DNA from: Acidimicrobiaceae bacterium
Lineage (GTDB): Bacteria > Actinomycetota > Acidimicrobiia > Acidimicrobiales > Poriferisodalaceae
Direction of reading: 5' to 3'
Assembly: GCA_026713105.1 (NCBI GenBank)
Contig: JAPOPC010000064.1
Location: forward strand, 121,223 to 185,222
Length of the DNA stretch: 64,000 nucleotides
Numbering within the stretch: position 1 is the first letter of the stretch; every line of letters starts with the position of its first letter. Shown piece after piece: positions 58,935 to 64,000 of this stretch. The translations under genes were made by a program, and so were the position numbers. Below the pieces are notes generated by a model. It ran no database searches and was not told the DNA's origin. It was given only the letters and a program-made list of their open reading frames with translations.

Positions 58935-61511
58935 TCATTCGGATTCGCGGTACCAGAAAACCTCTGTGGTGGTACCGACGGCGTGGATGCCGTACTCCGA
59001 CCAGCCCAGTTGCGGCCATTCGAAATAGAAGTCGTTCACTTCGCCGATACGCAGCTTCGTCTTGAAGGCCGTCACGTCGAGCACCGTGTCGGTCGCCGTG
59101 CCCGAACGTGCATCTGTGACGGCAATGAGGCTTTCGAGCTCGGTCACATCGGTGGATGCGTACACGATGTGCGCGCCCTCTGGCGAGAAGCCGCCATAGC
59201 GGAGCTTTGAATCATCATGGGCGAGCGGCAGCGGCGTCGCCGGGCCGTCGTGGACATCGAAGCTCGCCATGCCTGACACCCAATAGCCGACGTTTTGATC
59301 ATGCCCCCCAGAGACGGTGACGATGCGCTTGCTGTCAGGAGACCAGCCCCGATAGCTCGGGGAAGCAGGGTTCGGATAGCTGGTCCAGCGTTGATCGTCA
59401 AAGACGTACGTCAGTGAGCCGTCGGCTGCGTTCATCAGACTGAGCTGGTCGGAGTAGTAGCTGGAACGGGAGAACGCGAAATGCTCGCCATCAGGAGACC
59501 AGTCGAACAGCACCCCTTCTGCATCTTCATTCGTGACGATTCCGGCGGTTGAGCCGTCAGCAGGTGTGATCTGAATCCAGGGCCGCTGGTATCCGTCGTC
59601 GTACATAGCGTGGTATGTCCCGATCGCGAGACGAGATCCGTCCGGAGACCACAGCGCATCGAGCACGAAGCCTCGATGCGTGAACTCGACGACCGTGTCC
59701 GTGTCGACGTCAAGTGCGACCAACCGCTCCGCATCAAAGTTCGCTGATTGCGTGAACTGGGAGAGGACGGCGCTGCGCAGGAGTAGCCGGGCACCGTCTG
59801 GGGACCATCCGCCGTGCTCGTCCATCTTGGCGTTCGACGTCAATCGCCGCGACTTCCCGGTTCTGATGTCTGCGATCAGAACCTCGGTGCCTACGTGCTC
59901 GTACGCGTCGTCGAAATCGCCGATGTGCACCGTTACGGCGATGCGTGAACCATCGGGCGACCACGCCGGACGAGGCCAGTAGCGCACCCAGTGGTCTTGG
60001 TTTCGTGGCGTCAACCGTGTGAGCTCGTCGCTCGCCAACTCAAGAACGAAGAGCCCGGCAACCCCATCGACAACCCCTGCAATCGCCAAGTGTCGCAGTT
60101 GAGGCGACCAGACGAGACGCTCAATCGCGGACACACTCCTGCCGCGCAGATACTCTCGACTTCGCCCGTGTTCGTCGACGATGAGAATGGTCCGGCTGGT
60201 CTGCCGACCCTGTTCAGCCGAGCCTTCATCGGCGTGCATGAGTGCTGCACGAACAGGCAGCTCGGGTGCGTGAACCTGTGCAACAACGCCAGGACCGACG
60301 GCGGCCTCACCGCCAATGATCAGCGCATCGATTCCACCCGTATGCCGAGCTCGATACAGCGCTGCGTTCGCTTCAGCCGAGAGACCGCCACGGTCGGTCA
60401 GCAACATGGGCGCACAACGACGTCCGAGCAAGGATGCCGCGCTGAATGCGTCCCATGGAGCGTGGACAGTCGATACCCCGATCATCTGCGGCGCATCGAT
60501 CAGGCAATCTCGCCGAGCGATCATCTCGAATCGCCCCGTGCTGTCGTCGGCGCTGAAGTCCGCGGCAGCAGTGGCCGCACCGACGGCATCCCAACCGCCG
60601 AGTCCCACCACTGCAGTCCCGCGTGATTCGATTTCTCGACGCAGCTGGACATGCAGCGCACCGGCCGGGCCTACCACGATTGCATGAGTCACGTCGCGGG
60701 CTGTCAGGAATTGTGCGGTTCGAGGGCTCAGCGACTCGGTACTCGTGAGCAGCAATGGAATCTGCGCTCGCGACGCCGTCACCGCGGCAACTGCGGCGTC
60801 CTCTGGCGCACCTGCTTGAAGCAGCACTATCGCCCGCGCTGGCCCTCGAGACCGAGCGAGGCCTCCGACGGTGTCGGGGCCGCCATCGGCGACGTCGGTG
60901 TCGGGGGCTCTTGTCGATCGATGGTCAGATTCATCGAAACCCACGAGTTCGGCAGCCGCCAGTGCTCGCTCGACAGCTTCCGTTTCCCCGATTCGTTCGA
61001 TTCGAATCCCGAGGCGGCGCAGTGACTCGACATCTTGGTTTGGGATGCTGGAATGCGTGCCGACAACGATTGCGCGCCGAATGCCTGAGTCGGCCAACAT
61101 CGATCGCGCACTGGGTCCCAAGCCGCCGCTCGGCACCAGCAGCATCGGCAGATCGATACCTCCGGCCAGAGACGCAGCTATTGATGCGTCCTGCCACGAA
61201 CTCCCGGACGCCAAGACGACGCCCTCGACATCGCCGCCAATTTCACGGGTGAATTCCCGCGCGACTGCCAGCGAAGTCTCGTATCGATCCGAGCCGGACA
61301 ACCGTGACACTTCGACGCCTGAGTTGCCAGCCTCATTGGTGATCTGAGCCTCGTCGACGGTGGGCTGGTCCGACGTCGATGCCTGGGCTGCGGCCGACTC
61401 AGTGGGCACGAGCGCAGTGCCAAGCAGCGCTGCGGCTGCGGCTGCGGCGCATCTCAGCCAGATCACCGCGGGTGATCCTAATTGTGGGGATCCGACGAAC
61501 CCGAGCGCCAT
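58935..61511 (-). CDS. Secreted CWB2-repeat/beta-propeller (PD40) surface protein
   Basis: An 858-residue exported protein. Signal peptide: WLRCAAAAAAALLGTALV then AAAQA cleavage site near residue 42. Three cell-wall-binding type 2 repeats follow (about 65-160, 195-290, 300-400), starting with SRLSGSDRYETSLAVARE and showing IVVGTHSSI, AIVVGPAGAL and ALIIGGEAAV. From about residue 440 there are at least six PD40/WD40-like blades (WSPDGSRIAV, WSPDGARLLL, WSPDGSRLAIG, WSPDGEHFAF, WSPDSKRIV, FSPEGAHIV), forming a TolB-type propeller. GGAGG eight bases before the ATG at 61511 decides the start against longer frames. Probably anchored in the cell wall and binding other surface molecules. Confidence 0.85.
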   Translation of the reverse strand: MALGFVGSPQLGSPAVIWLRCAAAAAAALLGTALVPTESAAAQASTSDQPTVDEAQITNEAGNSGVEVSRLSGSDRYETSLAVAREFTREIGGDVEGVVLASGSSWQDASIAASLAGGIDLPMLLVPSGGLGPSARSMLADSGIRRAIVVGTHSSIPNQDVESLRRLGIRIERIGETEAVERALAAAELVGFDESDHRSTRAPDTDVADGGPDTVGGLARSRGPARAIVLLQAGAPEDAAVAAVTASRAQIPLLLTSTESLSPRTAQFLTARDVTHAIVVGPAGALHVQLRREIESRGTAVVGLGGWDAVGAATAAADFSADDSTGRFEMIARRDCLIDAPQMIGVSTVHAPWDAFSAASLLGRRCAPMLLTDRGGLSAEANAALYRARHTGGIDALIIGGEAAVGPGVVAQVHAPELPVRAALMHADEGSAEQGRQTSRTILIVDEHGRSREYLRGRSVSAIERLVWSPQLRHLAIAGVVDGVAGLFVLELASDELTRLTPRNQDHWVRYWPRPAWSPDGSRIAVTVHIGDFDDAYEHVGTEVLIADIRTGKSRRLTSNAKMDEHGGWSPDGARLLLRSAVLSQFTQSANFDAERLVALDVDTDTVVEFTHRGFVLDALWSPDGSRLAIGTYHAMYDDGYQRPWIQITPADGSTAGIVTNEDAEGVLFDWSPDGEHFAFSRSSYYSDQLSLMNAADGSLTYVFDDQRWTSYPNPASPSYRGWSPDSKRIVTVSGGHDQNVGYWVSGMASFDVHDGPATPLPLAHDDSKLRYGGFSPEGAHIVYASTDVTELESLIAVTDARSGTATDTVLDVTAFKTKLRIGEVNDFYFEWPQLGWSEYGIHAVGTTTEVFWYRESE

Positions 61512-61567
61512 CAGAGACACCTCCGCTGACGGACCTGACATGCGGATTGTCCGACTCCCGACGCCCC

Positions 61568-62410
61568 TCAACCCGTGTTCGCCGCCAAGAACGACCGCAG
61601 ATGCTCGGTCAGGACCTCGGGCTGATCGATCGGGACGAGGGTCCGACTGTCGTCGATCCACACGAGCTGCGCGTTCTCAAAGTGCTCGACAAGCCGCTGC
61701 GCATGCGCGGCCGGCATCAGCCGGTCGTCCCGCCCCCACACCACCAGCACCGCCCCGCCGAACGACCGCTGCTCCTGCGCCCATTCGAGCAGCTGCGCCC
61801 GCCTCGGCACCCGCCGCAGGTACTTGTCCAGGTCACGCCGCACCCGCCGGTCGTGGCGCAGCGGCCCGAGCCAGTCCAAGAACACCTCGTCGGGCACCCG
61901 CTTCGTCGACATGGCGCCGAACGTCACCGGCAGGTGGCGGATCCAGCGGGGCCGCAGCAGCTGAGCGGTCAAGAAGGTGCCACCGGGCAGCGCCGCATTC
62001 AGGCACAGCAGCCGGCCCGGCAACCCAGGCGGGTAGTTGTCGAACGCCTCGCAGGAGACGAGCACGAGGTTCGCCACCCGGTCGCTGCCGCCGGGGCTGA
62101 TGACGAGCTGGGCACCGCCCCAGTCGTTGCTGACCAGCGTGACATCACCCACGTCGAGCTCAACCAAGAACGCAGCGATCATCTTGACGATCGAGGCCAG
62201 GTCGAGAGCTGCGTCGTCGGGCATCGGGGTGCGGTGCGCGCCGAACGGCAGCTCGGGCACGATGCAGCGGTAGCGGTCCGCCAGCCCGTCGACCACGCCG
62301 TCCCACAGGCTGCCGCTCGTCAGCACGCCGTGCAGCAGCACCACCACGGGGCCGTCGCCACCCGTGTCGGAGTACATGAAGCCTGCTGCGGCTCGCCGGT
62401 TCGGCTCCAT
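61568..62410 (-). CDS. Alpha/beta hydrolase of haloalkane-dehalogenase type
   Basis: A 280-residue alpha/beta hydrolase whose nucleophile elbow reads TLVSNDWGGAQLV, with aspartate instead of serine; this is the haloalkane dehalogenase/epoxide hydrolase arrangement. The oxyanion segment VVVLLHGVLTSGSLWDG, acid candidate in VWGRDDRLMP and the region near the end (LVWIDDSRTLVPIDQPE) complete the fold, but the expected catalytic histidine (usually G-H-x-x-x-E) reads DSRTLVPID, so activity is uncertain. ATG at 62410 preferred over GTG at 62416. Confidence 0.78.
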   Translation of the reverse strand: MEPNRRAAAGFMYSDTGGDGPVVVLLHGVLTSGSLWDGVVDGLADRYRCIVPELPFGAHRTPMPDDAALDLASIVKMIAAFLVELDVGDVTLVSNDWGGAQLVISPGGSDRVANLVLVSCEAFDNYPPGLPGRLLCLNAALPGGTFLTAQLLRPRWIRHLPVTFGAMSTKRVPDEVFLDWLGPLRHDRRVRRDLDKYLRRVPRRAQLLEWAQEQRSFGGAVLVVWGRDDRLMPAAHAQRLVEHFENAQLVWIDDSRTLVPIDQPEVLTEHLRSFLAANTG

Positions 62411-62761
62411 CGGCACACTCCCGACGCCGTGCCGTCAGCGTACGCAACCCCCCGAATGCCCAACGCCGACCACCACTTGCGGAAATGGTCCTGCTCGCGC
62501 TTGCGGAGGGCGTCACGTCCTGACAGGAACGAAGTCGTCCTGCGCGGCATCTACGGATCTCAATACACAACTACGGCCGCCCGAAGGCGACCGTAGGACG
62601 TGGCGTTCGGCCCTAGGCCTATGCGCCGATTGAGAAGTGCACAAGCACCATAAGCCACGGCAGTTCACGAACTCCAGACGTTTTCGCGGGTGTCTGCCTG
62701 TTCACGGCATGACGCGACGCGGGCGTAGTAGATGGCAGCCGCAGCGGTTCTCGCAGCCGCT
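62411..62761. other. Intergenic region with stable hairpin
   Basis: About 350 bases without a supported gene. It holds one stable stem-loop at 62571-62596: CTACGG pairs with CCGTAG and an inner GCC-CGAA-GGC stem, with no T run. It could terminate or stabilise transcripts ending from either side. Nothing else recognisable. Confidence 0.45.
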
Positions 62762-63082
62762 TCAGGCGACCTGAACTGCGTCGCGGAGTTGGCTCGGAGG
62801 CTCCACGGGAAATGACAGCACGAGGTGTCGGTTCAGCCCGGTGGCAACCCGCACGAGCGTGTCGATTCGGTTGCGTGCTCCGCCGCCCTCCTCAAGGCGC
62901 GAGATCACCGACTGAGTAGTTCCCATGCGCTCTGCCAGCTCGCGCTGGCTCAGGCCCGCTTGCACCCGCAGGTCGTGGATGAGCTGGCCCAAGGCGAGGT
63001 CCTGTTCGACGGCGGCACGAGTCGTCGGGGACGGCTCGCCGCGGCCCGCTTTGACATCCTCCCATCGGGATCGGTTAGCCAC
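62762..63082 (-). CDS. higA: HigA-type XRE antitoxin
   Basis: A 106-residue antitoxin with an XRE helix-turn-helix in the second half: LGQLIHDLRVQAGLSQRELAERMG then TTQSVISRLEEGGG. It is encoded just after the toxin, the inverted HigBA order (toxin first, antitoxin second), with 12 bases between. Starts with GTG. It should neutralise HigB and repress the operon through the AT-rich repeats upstream of higB. Confidence 0.87.
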   Translation of the reverse strand: MANRSRWEDVKAGRGEPSPTTRAAVEQDLALGQLIHDLRVQAGLSQRELAERMGTTQSVISRLEEGGGARNRIDTLVRVATGLNRHLVLSFPVEPPSQLRDAVQVA

Positions 63083-63094
63083 GGCTCTGCTCCA

Positions 63095-63418
63095 TCACGG
63101 TTGTTGACGCGCGCAGTCCGCCGCAGCGCGACGCGCCCGTGCGATCTCGATGCGCTCGTTGTCGCGCTGCTTGCGAAATGTCGTCAAGAGCACCACACGG
63201 CGGTCCGCCGTGAATCGGTAGGTGATGCGTCGAGACGTCGAACCAAGCGTGAACCGAAGCTCGAACAGACCGCTGCCGAGACTTCGCGACAACGGCATTC
63301 GAGCCATCGCGCCCAGTTCGGCCAGCCGGTCGATGATCACGACGACGCGGTGCCAGTCGGCATTGTTGAGCTGATTGAGCCACTCCGCAACCTCGTCGTG
63401 AATCTCGATGTCTGCCAC
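63095..63418 (-). CDS. higB: HigB/RelE-type mRNA interferase toxin
   Basis: A 107-residue RelE-superfamily toxin: DEVAEWLNQLNNADWHRVVV N-terminal helices, then SRSLGSGLFELRFTLGSTSRR and VVLLTTFRKQRDNERIEIARAR, the strand-helix pattern of HigB with the K/R residues (FELRF, FRKQ) expected to act on ribosome-bound mRNA. The final basic helix is complete, so the toxin looks functional. Starts with GTG; upstream lies an AT-rich operator region. Confidence 0.87.
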   Translation of the reverse strand: MADIEIHDEVAEWLNQLNNADWHRVVVIIDRLAELGAMARMPLSRSLGSGLFELRFTLGSTSRRITYRFTADRRVVLLTTFRKQRDNERIEIARARRAAADCARQQP

Positions 63419-63425
63419 GCGCAGG

Positions 63426-63464
63426 ATAATCGCATTCTTGCGATAATGCCAGCAAAGCGATTAT
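63426..63464. promoter_or_regulatory. Candidate HigBA operator/promoter
   Basis: Three related half-sites in a short AT-rich leader: ATAATCGCA (63426-63434), TGCGATAAT (63439-63447) and GCGATTAT (63457-63464). The first and third are an inverted pair; the second is a near match to the inverse of the first. It lies 8 bases upstream of the higB start on the minus strand, fitting autorepression by HigA. Confidence 0.55.
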
Positions 63465-63593
63465 GTAGTTCCAAGGGTCCAGACGGCTATTGCGTTGAGC
63501 CATGCACTCCTGCGGGCCCTCTCAACTGGACGATCGAATCAACCGCCGGACCACGGGCGAAGGCACTGCCCAGTCCGGCGTGATCGGCAACAA

Positions 63594-63608
63594 ACTAGTC
63601 TGTCTAGT
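63594..63608. promoter_or_regulatory. Palindrome upstream of HicB-like gene
   Basis: ACTAG (63594-63598) and CTAGT (63604-63608) flank a 5-nt spacer about 35 bases before the ATG at 63643, with TTGACA just downstream (63613-63618). Candidate operator of a HicB-type regulator. Confidence 0.4.
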
Positions 63609-63642
63609 GTGGTTGACACGTGACGGGCGACGGGCTGAGACG

Positions 63643-64000
63643 ATGACCAGCTACACCGTGACCTACCGGCGTGATCCGGGCGACGACGCTTGGCTTGTCG
63701 ACATCGAGGGCATGGTCGATGTCCACACCTTCGGCCGGAACCTCGACGAAGCGGCGACGAATGCCCGCGAGGCCATCGCCGTCACCGCCGACATCCCCGA
63801 GTCCTCCGTGGAAATCGACGAGCGCATCTGCGTCGCGGACGTCGATGTCGATGAGCTCGCACGCCTGCGCGACCAAGCGCTGGAAGCGCACGAGATCTAC
63901 TTGGCTCGCCAGCGGGCCGCTGCGCTGCGGCTCACCGAGGCCGGCGTCTCACGCCGGGATGCGGCTCGACTCCTCGGCGTGTCCCACCAACGAGTCCAGC
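63643..64000 (+). CDS. HicB-like antitoxin with C-terminal HTH (3' end beyond window)
   Basis: I translated the open plus-strand frame from the ATG at 63643; about 119 codons are inside the window and no stop is reached. The N-terminal half (SYTVTYRRDPGDDAWLVDIE, then NLDEAATNAREAIAVTADIP) is the HicB dsRBD-like antitoxin fold. Residues from about 98 (LTEAGVSRRDAARLLGVSHQ) form a helix-turn-helix, so this is the DNA-binding HicB type. The toxin (HicA) would be expected nearby, likely outside the window. Confidence 0.78.
   Translation, partial: MTSYTVTYRRDPGDDAWLVDIEGMVDVHTFGRNLDEAATNAREAIAVTADIPESSVEIDERICVADVDVDELARLRDQALEAHEIYLARQRAAALRLTEAGVSRRDAARLLGVSHQRVQ

Overview
The window is GC-rich bacterial DNA with short intergenic gaps, GTG/ATG starts and many 1-14 nt gene overlaps. 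The families present (F420-type LLM oxidoreductase, DUF222-HNH endonuclease, CWB2 cell-wall-binding repeats, FxsA, an HsaA-like acyl-CoA-dehydrogenase-fold protein, DUF3179) point to an actinobacterium. An Acidimicrobiia-type environmental lineage is my inference and is not proven by any one gene.

Layout. (1) 1-10.7 kb is a defence island: a minus-strand type I restriction-modification locus (hsdM-hsdS-hsdR, hsdR cut by the window edge), then a plus-strand three-gene operon encoding a HerA/DUF87 ATPase, a NurA-fold nuclease with a zinc-ribbon-like insertion, and an SPPY-type DNA methyltransferase. The operon genes overlap by 11 and 4 nt and are clearly more AT-rich than the rest of the window. 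This is the best candidate here for an unusual system.

(2) 11-22.6 kb is a patchwork of regulators and toxin-antitoxin modules, many broken or duplicated: an XRE-ImmA/IrrE protein whose HExxH has become HGxxH, two paralogous antitoxins with different partners, a HicB-like protein, an intact darG beside a decayed darT, a truncated PIN toxin, a complete VapBC, a DUF3800 protein, a DUF4143 ATPase, a ~500 bp duplication carrying an RDD-family membrane protein (one copy has lost its stop codon), and a ~95 bp imperfect direct repeat.

(3) 22.6-37.3 kb is mostly small-molecule catabolism: FAD oxidase, two SDRs, enolase-superfamily enzyme, gamma-butyrobetaine-hydroxylase-like 2OG oxygenase, Asp/Glu racemase-superfamily protein, MFS transporter, LLM oxidoreductase, enoyl-CoA hydratase, acyl-CoA-dehydrogenase-like protein and a class III CoA-transferase. 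Two lipoproteins and a cupredoxin-like protein are interspersed.

(4) 37.3-62.4 kb mixes secreted or surface repeat proteins (a decapeptide-repeat membrane protein, a 14-repeat RCC1-like protein, a CWB2/beta-propeller protein) with further metabolic genes (amidase, cupin, two-subunit CoA-transferase, hydrolases, aromatic-type FAD monooxygenase, ComB-like phosphatase) and a DUF222-HNH gene.

(5) 62.7-64 kb returns to toxin-antitoxin genes: a HigBA pair and a HicB-like antitoxin cut by the window end. No rRNA, tRNA, CRISPR array or intact insertion sequence was recognised.
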